From: JAGMDK01 sp023128695
Lineage (GTDB): Bacteria; Planctomycetota; Phycisphaerae; UBA1845; Fen-1342
Direction: 5' to 3'
Length of the DNA: 14,171 bases
Assembly (NCBI GenBank): GCA_030628805.1
Contig: DAOVQG010000099.1
Location: 1-14,171 of the forward strand
A program made the position numbers and the translations under genes. This document shows, piece after piece, positions 6,851-14,171 of the stretch. Position 1 is the stretch's first letter. Each line of letters starts with the position of its first letter. The notes beneath the pieces are model-generated. The model was not told where the DNA came from and made no database searches. It saw only the letters and a list, made by a program, of their open reading frames with translations.

Positions 6851-6878
6851 AGTGTAGCGGCCCAGGCCTGCTTTACAA
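6851..6878 (-). promoter_or_regulatory. Candidate promoter of the PhoH-like gene
   Basis: On the minus strand TTGTAA (6878-6873), a 16-base spacer and TACACT (6856-6851). The predicted start would fall at or next to the ATG (6844-6842), implying a leaderless transcript. The match to consensus is moderate. Confidence 0.35.
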
Positions 6879-6958
6879 GAAACCGCATTGACGCCGGGAA
6901 GCCGGGCGGCTACGTTCCAGCTTTGAGGCAGATGGTTCCTGTGAAAGTGGCGAAGACG

Positions 6959-7894
6959 ATGACAAGAATCCAACTGATCCTCGGCGGCGGCCTGTGTGCG
7001 GGGTTGCTGCTTTGTTCGTGCGGGGACTCGCAAGACACGCCCTCACATTATGACCGCACGTTGGGCGACACGAAGGAGGGCGCGCCGCTCGCGCAAGGGG
7101 TCTCCGATCCCGGGATTCTGGAAGATCAGATCATTTATCAGCCGGCCAAGGTGCAAGGCGGCTTGGGGGTCGGGGCGGCGGCGGACGCCGGCGGGGAGCG
7201 CGCTGTCACCGGCGGTGACACCGACGCCCAGATTAGAGAAGTCGTGGCCTTCTTCATCAATCAGATCAGGGATGGCGATCCCGGGCAGGCTCTGAGAGTC
7301 TTTAATCCCGAGCACGTCGCCGCGCTCACCGAGGACAATCTCGATGCCATCTACGGCACGCTGGAGACACTCTACGAGTCGTTGGTCCCGAAACTGGAGG
7401 ACCAACTCGGCGGTCCCCAGACCGAGAAGCTGCTGGGCATTCTAGGGGGCGATCCCGAGAGCAATCTCACCTGGGAAATCCACGACGCCGACAATGCCAC
7501 TGTCTCACCCAACCCGTCCACGATTTTGTTCGGCTCACTCCAGACCGCCCCGACGATGGTTCTCACCAGGCAGGCCGGCGAGTGGAAGTTTCAGCTTGAG
7601 GCCCCGCTCACGGCGGAGGACGTGGAGGCCATCGTAGCGTACCACGAGAACTTGCGGGAGCAACTCAACAAGATCATCGACTGGATCTATGACGCGGGGA
7701 CTGTCGATCGGGCTGTACTCGAAGAAGCCGTCTCGCAGGCCCTCCAGGGGCAGCCGGTCGAACTCCCCGAGGTAGCCGCCCCGGAAGAAGCCGAGCCGGA
7801 GGCCGAGACCGCGGAACCTGCGGCCGGAGAGGAGGAGCCGGAGGAGCCGGAGGAAGGCGGAGAGGAACCCGATGAGCCCGAGGAAACCCCCTAG
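6959..7894 (+). CDS. Hypothetical lipoprotein with acidic Pro/Glu-rich tail
   Basis: A 311-residue protein I cannot place in a family. The N-terminus has a basic start, a hydrophobic core (LILGGGLCAGLLL) and a lipobox ending at Cys21 (LCSC; Cys19 is an alternative), so it should be exported and lipid-anchored. A soluble body of about 240 residues follows; it looks mainly helical and contains VAFFINQIRDGDPGQALRVF, which is reminiscent of small secreted domains with a hydrophobic fold. The last 45 or so residues are almost all Glu, Pro and Ala, likely disordered. An ATG at 6932 and a GTG at 6941 are possible earlier starts, but the signal peptide is best formed from 6959. The TAG stop is supplied by the edge of the following palindromic element, so the original C-terminus may have been different. 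Confidence 0.75.
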   Translation: MTRIQLILGGGLCAGLLLCSCGDSQDTPSHYDRTLGDTKEGAPLAQGVSDPGILEDQIIYQPAKVQGGLGVGAAADAGGERAVTGGDTDAQIREVVAFFINQIRDGDPGQALRVFNPEHVAALTEDNLDAIYGTLETLYESLVPKLEDQLGGPQTEKLLGILGGDPESNLTWEIHDADNATVSPNPSTILFGSLQTAPTMVLTRQAGEWKFQLEAPLTAEDVEAIVAYHENLREQLNKIIDWIYDAGTVDRAVLEEAVSQALQGQPVELPEVAAPEEAEPEAETAEPAAGEEEPEEPEEGGEEPDEPEETP

Positions 7895-8354
7895 TGCTCT
7901 GTCAACGCTCGATTGACGGGCAGCGTCATGGAAGGGAGGGCGAAGCTCCTGCTGAGCCGCGGCGCGTGTGTGCCACTGCTCTTGAGCAGTGTCTTCTCTG
8001 ACCGGCGACACGACTCAAAAGCGGGAAGGGATTCCCGATAAGATGGGTGCGAGACAGGATTCTCGCACCAGGGAATACCCCTACGTGTCCTTCGTGCGCT
8101 TCGTGGTTGGAAAGTGGACCACGAAGAGCACGAAGGACACGAAGGGGTATTCGCTGGTGCGAGAATCCTTTCTCGCACCCATCTTATCGGGAATCCCTTC
8201 CCGCTTTTGAGTCGTGTCGCCGGTCAGCGAAGACACTGCTCAAGAGCAGTGGCACACACGCGCCGCGGCTCAGCAGGAGCTTCGCCCTCCCTTCACCATC
8301 GCTTCGCCCTCCCTTCCATGACGCTGCCCGTCAATCGAGCGCTGACAGAGCACT
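7893..8354. repeat. 462-bp near-perfect palindrome
   Basis: The left arm 7893-8107 and right arm 8118-8354 are inverted copies with only a handful of mismatches, around a 10-base centre (8108-8117). The right arm is 22 bases longer because of one short duplication, CACCATCGCTTCGCCCTCCC and two more bases, near 8294-8315. The arms are mosaics of the window's short repeats: the AGTGCTCTGTCA end motif, the GGAGGGCGAAGCTCC unit and the CACTGCTCTTGAGCAGTG unit. The open frames here are antisense or sense readings of repeats. No transposase is present. No clear target-site duplication is seen. Confidence 0.92.
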
Positions 8355-8483
8355 GGCGTGTTTGTAGGAGCGGCCGGCACCGCTAGGCGTCTCGGACCCC
8401 CCTGGGGGGGGTGTGATAGCGGGTTCTACGGTATAAGATTCGCTGCTCTACTCATTTGGATTGCCCCAGAGCAGGAGTGCGAT

Positions 8484-11276
8484 ATGGAAGGTGTGGAGAG
8501 TAAAACCTCGATCGTCAAGCAAATCAGCGGCCTGCCGGCTAATTTCTGGTTCGCCAACATCATGGAGATGTTCGAGCGGCTGTCCTTCTTCGGCGTCCGC
8601 GCGATCGCGGGGCTATATCTCGTCGCCGCCAGCGGACAAAATGGCCTGGGGCTGGATTACGGCCAGAAGGGTGTGATTTACACCGTCTGGGCGCTGCTCC
8701 AATGTCTGATCCCCATGGTTTCCGGGGGGTACACCGAGCGCTATGGCTATCGCAAAAGCCTGTTGGTGGCGTTCAGCATCAATATCATCGGCTACATATT
8801 GATGGCGCAGTCCAAGCCGATCGCCGACGCCCTGGCCGCGCAGGGCTATGCCAACGGGGGCTACTGGACCTTCATGTTGGCGGCGTGCCTGGTCGCGACC
8901 GGGACCGCGATCTTCAAACCCCCGGTGCAGGGCACCGTCGCCAAAGCAACCAACAAGGAAACATCCTCGATGGGCTGGGGCGTGTTTTACTGGGTGGTCA
9001 ACATCGGCGGCGCGCTGGCCCCCATGGGCGCCGCCATCCTGCGGGTCGATATCGATTGGAAGAATGTGTTCTACGCCGCCGCGATTGTGACGGTGATCAA
9101 CTTCCTCCCGGCGATCTTCCTGTACCGCGAGCCGGAGAAAGTCGCCCCGGCCGAAGGCGCGGACGCGGAAAAGGGTCCCGTCGGCGTCTTTGTCTGGTCG
9201 ATCGTTAACATCTTCAAGGACCTGCGCCTGGTGGCGTTCCTGCTGATCTTCTCGTGTTTCTGGCTGATGTTCATGCAGCTCTTTGACCTGATGCCGAACT
9301 TTATCGATGAATGGGTCGACACCTCCGACGTAGCTCCGTTTTTTGGCTGGTTCAGCGACGGCTGGGTGACGGCGGACGGCCAGACGAAGCCCGAGATGAT
9401 CATCAACATCGACGCGATTGCGATTATCCTATTGGTGCTTTTCGTCTCCTGGCTGATACGCAAGATGAGCAAGGTGGCCGCGATGATCATCGGGATGGTG
9501 ATCTCGCTGGTCGGGTTCGTCGGAGCCGGCTACACTGCCATCGGCTGGATATGCTGTATGATGATTTTCATCTTCGCGATCGGGGAGATGACGTGCAGCC
9601 CCACTTTCAGCGCCTACATAGGTCTGATCGCCCCCAAGGACAAGAAAGCCCTCTACATGGGCTATTCCAACATCCCCTTCGCGATCGGCTGGGGCCTGGG
9701 GAATCTGGCCGGCGGTTACTTCTACGATGCTTACGGAGCGCAATCCACGCTGGCCCTCAAGCACCTGGGGACCGACACCGCGCTGGTGGCCCGCGCCGCC
9801 CGCGCGACCGATTGGAGTGATGCCCTGGAGAAACTGCCGCCATTACTTGAAATTGACCGCGGAACGGCTTTCAAGGAGGTTCAGGCCGAACTCGGCCCGG
9901 ATCGCGAGTCCGCGATTGGAGCCTTGCACTCCCAATTCAAATACGATCAGGGGCAGATTGAGAATATGGCGCTGCAATACCTCGCCTTGGATCCGAAATA
10001 TAAATCCAAGGCCATCACCGGGCTGACCAGGTTGCTCAATGACATGCTCAGTGACGATGCGAAAGTGCTGAACAATGCGACCAGAGTGTTCAGCGCGAAT
10101 GTGAAAAAGGCGCTCAAAAAAAGGGAACGGGAGGCCGAGCCGGAGCCGACTGGGGCGGCTGAGGCTCAACCGCTCCAGACCCAGCCGGACTCAACCAAAG
10201 CGGGGCAGAAGGACCAAGTCGATCTGTCGACCGGCGAGACGATTGTAAAGAAGGCAGACCTCATCAAAGCTCGGGTACCTCTGGTGCGTGGTCTGGTAAG
10301 TAGTGAATCGAAACTGGAGGAGATCGGCATCGGCTGCTTTGTACATCTGTTGCCGACAGCTTTGAACGTGAAACGAGACACGTCGTTCGACAAGGTGCGT
10401 GAACTGTTCAACCCGAAGGATACGCCGAGAGAACAGGTGAAAGACGATGCGGAGATTGTCAACCTGTTGTGGGAGGAACTCGGCACTGATCCGGAAGTGT
10501 TGAACAATCTAGCCTTGGAGTACATGGCTCAGGGGACCGGCCTCGTCCAGGATGTGGTTGCCCAGAAGGAGTTCGAGCATCCGGATAATCAACTCGACGA
10601 ACGCGCGAAGGAAATCACCGCGTGGGTCGGGATCGATCGGAGTAAATCCTTCGCCGCTCTCAGCGCGGCCATCGGCACAAAGGATACGACGAAGTTGGAC
10701 GCGGCCTTGAGCGAATTGGAGGTCTCCGGGACTCAGCCCGGCCAGCGGCTGTATGTCTATCTCGCGCAGCAGCCGAAACACCTCGCACACGCGCTGATGC
10801 AGAAAGATTGGAAAAAGGACTGGAAGCTGTTGGGCGAAATGATTCAGACGGATCAGGCGGCGCTGGCGCTCGTGCTCGAAGAGATTGACCAGGAGAGTTG
10901 GGCGGAGAGCCTTGTCGGTTGGGTGAAAGGCCTCTTTGTTTCGGATGAAGACCTGGCTGGCTTGACGGAGGAAGAGGCCCGGTACTACAAACTCGCCGGG
11001 AATAAGGACCTGATTGAAAAGGCCCTGCTGAAGAAGGACTGGGCTCAGACGCCCGATCAGGCCGGCCAACTGCTCGGCCTCAATGTGTTCGAGGCCCGCG
11101 CGCTGGCCGTGGCCGACGAAGAGCAGACCAAGCAAACACTCTGGGATAAATACCACCCCTACCTGGTGTGGGTCTACCTCGGCGTGATCGGCCTCCTCGG
11201 CACCATCGGCATGATCATTTTCTACCTCGTGACCCGAAAGAAGATCGCTGAGGAACCCAAGCCGGCAGCAGCGTAA
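8484..11276 (+). CDS. POT/PTR-family peptide transporter with a large TM11-TM12 insertion
   Basis: A 930-residue inner-membrane protein of the proton-dependent oligopeptide transporter family, which imports di- and tripeptides. TM1 carries the ExxER proton-coupling motif (Glu28, Glu31, Arg32 in EMFERLSFFG). TM4 has the FKPPVQG block (144-150), close to the family's FKPN motif. About eleven helices are visible: near 21-50, 61-80, 91-110, 127-147, 166-187, 195-215, 247-268, 307-325, 330-350, 353-370 and 395-414. The last helix comes only at 893-916. The gap, about 420-890, is hydrophilic, mostly helical-looking and Lys/Glu-rich, and by normal MFS topology should face outside the cytoplasm. Ordinary bacterial members have 450-500 residues in total. 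AGGAG six bases before the ATG (8484) fixes the start. It lies alone between repeat regions. Confidence 0.88.
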   Translation: MEGVESKTSIVKQISGLPANFWFANIMEMFERLSFFGVRAIAGLYLVAASGQNGLGLDYGQKGVIYTVWALLQCLIPMVSGGYTERYGYRKSLLVAFSINIIGYILMAQSKPIADALAAQGYANGGYWTFMLAACLVATGTAIFKPPVQGTVAKATNKETSSMGWGVFYWVVNIGGALAPMGAAILRVDIDWKNVFYAAAIVTVINFLPAIFLYREPEKVAPAEGADAEKGPVGVFVWSIVNIFKDLRLVAFLLIFSCFWLMFMQLFDLMPNFIDEWVDTSDVAPFFGWFSDGWVTADGQTKPEMIINIDAIAIILLVLFVSWLIRKMSKVAAMIIGMVISLVGFVGAGYTAIGWICCMMIFIFAIGEMTCSPTFSAYIGLIAPKDKKALYMGYSNIPFAIGWGLGNLAGGYFYDAYGAQSTLALKHLGTDTALVARAARATDWSDALEKLPPLLEIDRGTAFKEVQAELGPDRESAIGALHSQFKYDQGQIENMALQYLALDPKYKSKAITGLTRLLNDMLSDDAKVLNNATRVFSANVKKALKKREREAEPEPTGAAEAQPLQTQPDSTKAGQKDQVDLSTGETIVKKADLIKARVPLVRGLVSSESKLEEIGIGCFVHLLPTALNVKRDTSFDKVRELFNPKDTPREQVKDDAEIVNLLWEELGTDPEVLNNLALEYMAQGTGLVQDVVAQKEFEHPDNQLDERAKEITAWVGIDRSKSFAALSAAIGTKDTTKLDAALSELEVSGTQPGQRLYVYLAQQPKHLAHALMQKDWKKDWKLLGEMIQTDQAALALVLEEIDQESWAESLVGWVKGLFVSDEDLAGLTEEEARYYKLAGNKDLIEKALLKKDWAQTPDQAGQLLGLNVFEARALAVADEEQTKQTLWDKYHPYLVWVYLGVIGLLGTIGMIIFYLVTRKKIAEEPKPAAA

Positions 11277-11409
11277 CTGCGGTGGTGCCACACATATGGG
11301 AAATGTAGCGGCCGGGCCCCGTACCGGCCGGTGACAAGGTAGCAAGGTAACAAGATGACAAGGTCTAGTTTCCAGTTTCTAGTCTCTAGTGCTCTGTCAA
11401 GCATCGCTT

Positions 11410-11437
11410 GATGGGTGGCACGGCCGTGCCACCCATC
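11410..11437. repeat. Perfect 28-base palindrome
   Basis: GATGGGTGGCACGG is followed directly by its exact reverse complement. It sits immediately after a copy of the CTAGTGCTCTGTCAA repeat end, so it is probably the core of a small REP-like element. Confidence 0.85.
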
Positions 11438-11466
11438 CAAGGTGACAAGGTAACAAGGTCTAGTTT

Positions 11467-11492
11467 CTAGTCTCTAGTCTCTAGTCTCTAGA
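11467..11492. repeat. CTAGTCT tandem heptamers
   Basis: Three full copies of the heptamer CTAGTCT followed by a partial fourth. A shorter related run occurs at about 11364-11388. This is simple-sequence-like and prone to copy-number change. Confidence 0.8.
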
Positions 11493-11580
11493 TGTACCCG
11501 CCGTCCCACCGGCTGGAAGCCGGTGCCACACAAGAAGATGGCGCGGCGGACTACTTGGTTTGATTGACGGAGATCGACTA

Positions 11581-11931
11581 GTGTCTCATAAGCGACTGGC
11601 GGCGTTTCTAGTGTTGGTCTCGCTCTTCGCGGGCTGCATCGACCTGACCGTGCCCGGCGAGAAAACGCTCTTCGTCAAAGGCGAGCCGTTTGTGCTCAGC
11701 GGCACCGCGGCCGTCATCGACCACAACGGCCCCTGCCTGGTCTGGATCGGCGAGAACGGGATTACCTATCACCTCTTCCAGAGCACTGGCCTCGATATTG
11801 AGGACTTCGATCGCGTGACCACCCCCGGCGTCACCGCGCGGCTCGAACTCGCCACGCGCCAGGACCTGGAAGTGGCCTGTCAATGTGGGACCATCGTCGA
11901 GGTGGAGAGCGTGCTGGAGGTCATGGAATAG
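11581..11931 (+). CDS. Small hypothetical lipoprotein
   Basis: A 116-residue protein with a short basic N-terminus (SHKR), a hydrophobic stretch and a good lipobox FAGC, so it should be exported and lipid-modified. The mature part has a beta-rich look (FVLSGTAAVIDHNGPCLVWI) with a Cys in GPCLVW and a Cys pair in VACQCGT that may form a disulfide. I do not recognise a family. The GTG at 11581 is preferred because GGAG lies about eight bases upstream; a TTG at 11560 would add seven residues before the signal peptide. It runs in the same direction as the next gene, which starts about 90 bases later, so the two could be co-transcribed. Confidence 0.7.
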   Translation: MSHKRLAAFLVLVSLFAGCIDLTVPGEKTLFVKGEPFVLSGTAAVIDHNGPCLVWIGENGITYHLFQSTGLDIEDFDRVTTPGVTARLELATRQDLEVACQCGTIVEVESVLEVME

Positions 11932-12024
11932 TATCCGTTGCGTATAAATTGGCAGTTGACGGAGCACTAGCCGCCTAGGGCTTCGGGGAACGTCGTCGTG
12001 TTCCCCGTAGCGGGAAAGAGTGAC

Positions 12025-13569
12025 ATGCGTGGAATCCGAACTCGTCAACTCTGTGGGCTGATGATACTGCCCCTTGTTGCTGTCATCCTGAGTTGCTCGC
12101 CGCCGGAGTTGCCCAGCTTGCTCGGCCGGCAGCGCAGCTTTACGCCGGTCTACCTCCTCGGCACCGAGCGACTCGAACCGCCCGGCGTCAGCACGAGCGC
12201 GGCGGTCTTCAAGCCGGCGTTCATGTTCGCTCTTGATGAAAACGACCACTCGTTGGGACAAATCGCGGGCTTCTTTGTCACGCTGGCCGCGTCTGAGGCC
12301 CGGGCCGTCCGGTTTCGCCTGAGCGATCTCGAAACGCAGGCCCAGGCAGAGTTCACGACCGTCGCCGCCCCGGCCACGGAGGCCGAACGCGCGCTCGCCG
12401 CCGACCCGCGGCCGTTCAACGCCGCGGTGCGAAAGCTGCTAAGGGAGGGCCGCGGCGTGGCCTGGCACGACAGCAGCAACGGCGATCTCGAGCACCGCTT
12501 CGCCTTGCTGGTACCCCAAGGTCTGCTCTCCGCCTTCACCCGGCTGGGAATGTTCACCAGCGTGGCGGACGACGGCACGGCGATCGGACTGGCCGACCTC
12601 GAGCTCGTCCGCGACTTCTTCTACCTCGCGATCATCGGCGACTCGATCCAGTGGGGCAACGGCCTGGAGGAAGATGACAAGATGTCGGTCCGCGTGACCG
12701 AAGTAATCGAGCACGAAACGGGCCGGCGCGTCATCCGGCAACGATATGCTCACGCGGGGGCGCGGATCGTACCCGCCGAGGGCGACGCGATCTGTGAGAT
12801 GAATTGCTCCGGCGAGGTGCCGACGGCGTCGACGTCGATCACCGCGCAGGCCGACCTGATCCAACGGCCGGACCTGATCGACCTGATCCTGATGGACGGC
12901 TGCATCAACGACCTCGGCTTCGGAATGATCATCAATCCGCTCACGGCGGACGAGGAGCTGATCGGGCTCACGGAGCAGTTTTGCCGGGAGGAGATGGCGA
13001 CGCTCTTACGGAAGGTCCGCGGGCTCGCACCCCAGGCGCACATCATGGTGACGGGCTACTTCCAGATCGTCGGACCCGACAGCGATATCTTCGCGCTGCG
13101 CACCTGGGCGATGATGTACGGCTTTATCACGGAAGGGGGCGATCTGCCGCTGGTAGATGAGCTCGTGCATCAATCCGTCATCTTCCGCGACGTGGCCCAC
13201 GAGAGTCTCCGGGCGGCCGTCGAGCAGGTGAACCGGGAAACGGGGGCCGAGCCGCTGATCGCCTTTGCCGACCCCGCGTTCGGACCTGAGAATGCGGTCT
13301 TCGCACCGGAGAAGTGGCTCTGGAGCCTGACTTCCGTGCCCGAGCTCATTGCCGGCTTCGACTTTGACCTGGCGCTTTTTCCAGAGGACCCGCGGCAGGA
13401 TTTTCGGCTGGAGCGCTGCTTTGAACCCGAGGCCATCGACGCGACGCTGTTCTGCCTCTACTCCTCGGTCGGGCATCCCAACCCGAGCGGTGCCCGGGCC
13501 TACGCCGACGCTATCATCCGGGGGCTGCGGGACCTGGGCGTCCTGCCGGCGGCGAGCACCGGGGAGTAG
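12025..13569 (+). CDS. Exported SGNH-hydrolase-like lipoprotein
   Basis: A 514-residue protein with a signal peptide and lipobox ending at Cys24 (ILSC), followed by an N-terminal region of about 170 residues that I do not recognise. An SGNH/GDSL-like hydrolase domain then runs from about 198 to 505. Block I is AIIGDSIQWGNG with the nucleophile Ser207. Block II is probably Gly245 in YAHAGARI. Block III is DGCIND with Asn295. Block V is SVGHPN with His484. Such enzymes cleave esters on lipids, carbohydrates or acylated glycans. The usual Asp three residues before the catalytic His is Ser481 here, so the enzyme would work as a Ser-His dyad, use another acid, or be inactive. The ATG at 12025 is preferred over the GTG at 11998 because the signal peptide begins there. 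Substrate unknown. Confidence 0.78.
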   Translation: MRGIRTRQLCGLMILPLVAVILSCSPPELPSLLGRQRSFTPVYLLGTERLEPPGVSTSAAVFKPAFMFALDENDHSLGQIAGFFVTLAASEARAVRFRLSDLETQAQAEFTTVAAPATEAERALAADPRPFNAAVRKLLREGRGVAWHDSSNGDLEHRFALLVPQGLLSAFTRLGMFTSVADDGTAIGLADLELVRDFFYLAIIGDSIQWGNGLEEDDKMSVRVTEVIEHETGRRVIRQRYAHAGARIVPAEGDAICEMNCSGEVPTASTSITAQADLIQRPDLIDLILMDGCINDLGFGMIINPLTADEELIGLTEQFCREEMATLLRKVRGLAPQAHIMVTGYFQIVGPDSDIFALRTWAMMYGFITEGGDLPLVDELVHQSVIFRDVAHESLRAAVEQVNRETGAEPLIAFADPAFGPENAVFAPEKWLWSLTSVPELIAGFDFDLALFPEDPRQDFRLERCFEPEAIDATLFCLYSSVGHPNPSGARAYADAIIRGLRDLGVLPAASTGE

Positions 13570-13588
13570 GGTGAGCGTCAACATAGTG

Positions 13589-13651
13589 GGTGGGGCGGGC
13601 CTCCGTGCCCGCCAGTACGATCCGCTGGCGGCCGCGGAGGGCCACCCCACC
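13589..13651. repeat. GC-rich imperfect hairpin repeat
   Basis: Arms 13589-13615 and 13625-13651 match at 23 of 27 positions around a nine-base loop. It sits 20 bases after the SGNH gene and might slow or end transcription, but lacks a T run. The sequence style (GGGCGGGCCTCCGTGCCCGC) suggests another dispersed repeat family. Confidence 0.75.
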
Positions 13652-13705
13652 AGTTTACCCACTTTCCTGACGCCCACCCCGGGAGTAGCACAGTTCGGGC
13701 ACGAC

Positions 13706-13734
13706 TTGACGCTAGGAACGGAAAATCGTAGGGT
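13706..13734 (+). promoter_or_regulatory. Promoter of the tRNA unit
   Basis: TTGACG (13706-13711), a 17-base spacer and TAGGGT (13729-13734, three of six matches including the key T, A and last T). The start would be about 13741, giving a leader of about 39 bases before tRNA-Phe that contains a GGCCGG/CCGGCC stem (13751-13756/13770-13775). Confidence 0.5.
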
Positions 13735-13779
13735 ACGGAGTCTCCTGGATGGCCGGACAGACGGGCACCCCGGCCGGCT

Positions 13780-13852
<73 letters not shown>

Positions 13853-13871
13853 TTTTGCGACAACTGAATCC

Positions 13872-13944
13872 GGGGCCGTAGCTCAGTTGGGAGAGCGCCT
13901 GCATGGCATGCAGGAAGTCGAGGGTTCGAGTCCCTTCGGCTCCA
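13872..13944 (+). tRNA. tRNA-Ala (GGC)
   Basis: A 73-nt cloverleaf, 19 bases after tRNA-Phe and probably on the same transcript. Acceptor GGGGCCG pairs with CGGCTCC (one G-U), with discriminator A. The anticodon stem CCTGC/GCAGG holds loop ATGGCAT with anticodon GGC. The T arm is GGTTCGAGTC. CCA is not encoded. The G3-U70 pair, the alanine identity element, is present. Confidence 0.97.
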
Positions 13945-13961
13945 TCGTAAAACACTGAAAG

Positions 13962-13997
13962 GGCACGACTTACAAAAGCTGTAAATCGTGCCTTTTT
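13962..13997 (+). terminator. Intrinsic terminator of the tRNA unit
   Basis: GGCACGACTTACA and TGTAAATCGTGCC form a 13-base stem with one mismatch around a five-base loop, followed by TTTTT (13993-13997). It lies 17 bases after tRNA-Ala. Confidence 0.88.
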
Positions 13998-14171
13998 GTC
14001 TGTTTCTACCTTTTGCGCGGGATTTAACCTTAAGGGGGTATCCGGTTGACGCAAGTCGATACTACCGGTTGTGGTTGCCACCAACGAGATCGCGATACCG
14101 CGTTGGCCCGATGGTGGCTGCCTGTTCCATAAGCCGATGGAAAAGCAATCCACGCGCTCGCGAGGTGCGAC
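13998..14171. other. Right edge, no supportable gene
   Basis: Nothing coding is convincing. An inverted repeat is visible (GCCACC 14077-14082 with GGTGGC 14113-14118, and CCAACG 14081-14086 with CGTTGG 14101-14106). The minus-strand frame that crosses this edge continues through the terminator and both tRNA genes and is not a real gene. Confidence 0.4.

Larger units (their letters stand above)
11277..11580. repeat. Repeat-rich intergenic region
   Basis: No gene is visible. It contains two stretches of AAGGTAACAAGG-like words and CTAGTCT heptamers (11338-11388 and 11443-11492), a copy of the CTAGTGCTCTGTCAA end motif (11387-11401), a perfect 28-base palindrome (11410-11437) and a small hairpin CACCGGC/GCCGGTG (11507-11525). 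Confidence 0.75.

Noticed and set aside
7891..8386. Several ORFs of 70-158 residues in the palindrome
   Set aside because: They are readings of the inverted arms; near-identical peptides appear on both strands because the DNA is a palindrome.

Overview
The window looks like a piece of a GC-rich bacterial chromosome, most likely Planctomycetota. This is an inference from three things. Short palindromic repeats in several gaps spuriously translate as GEAPAEP- and KTLLKSSGTH-type peptides, which I associate with Planctomycetota genomes. Lipoproteins and hypothetical proteins are common. Genes are loosely packed between repeat-filled gaps. No phylogenetic marker gene is complete enough to prove it.

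Layout: 1-472 holds little that can be supported. 473-1591 (-) encodes an M29-type metallo-aminopeptidase. 1592-2164 is a gap filled with nested palindromic repeats. 2165-3222 (-) has no credible protein gene but carries every mark of a roughly 1.06-kb structured non-coding RNA: a strong sigma70-like promoter (TTGACG-17-TATAGT), a predicted start that begins exactly at one arm of an end-closing helix, many local hairpins, and a U7 run directly after the other arm. Divergent from it, 3632-5505 (+) encodes an AbiEi/AbiEii-like antitoxin and nucleotidyltransferase toxin pair with overlapping genes. This segment starts in an unusually AT-rich stretch with palindromic candidate operators.

5543-6844 (-) encodes a PIN-PhoH ATPase, and 6959-7894 (+) a lipoprotein with an acidic Pro/Glu tail. 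A 462-bp, nearly perfect palindrome (7893-8354) follows, and its edge supplies the lipoprotein stop codon. 8484-11276 (+) encodes a POT/PTR-family proton-coupled peptide transporter with about 450 extra residues between TM11 and TM12. After another repeat-rich gap come a small lipoprotein (11581-11931), a secreted SGNH-hydrolase-like lipoprotein (12025-13569), a repeat hairpin, and a two-tRNA unit (Phe-GAA, Ala-GGC) with its own promoter and intrinsic terminator.

Functional links are few. The aminopeptidase and peptide transporter could both serve peptide use but are not in one operon. The toxin-antitoxin pair and the large RNA are divergent neighbours and might form one accessory island. The strongest candidate for something undescribed is the large RNA at 2165-3222; I could not assign it to a known family.
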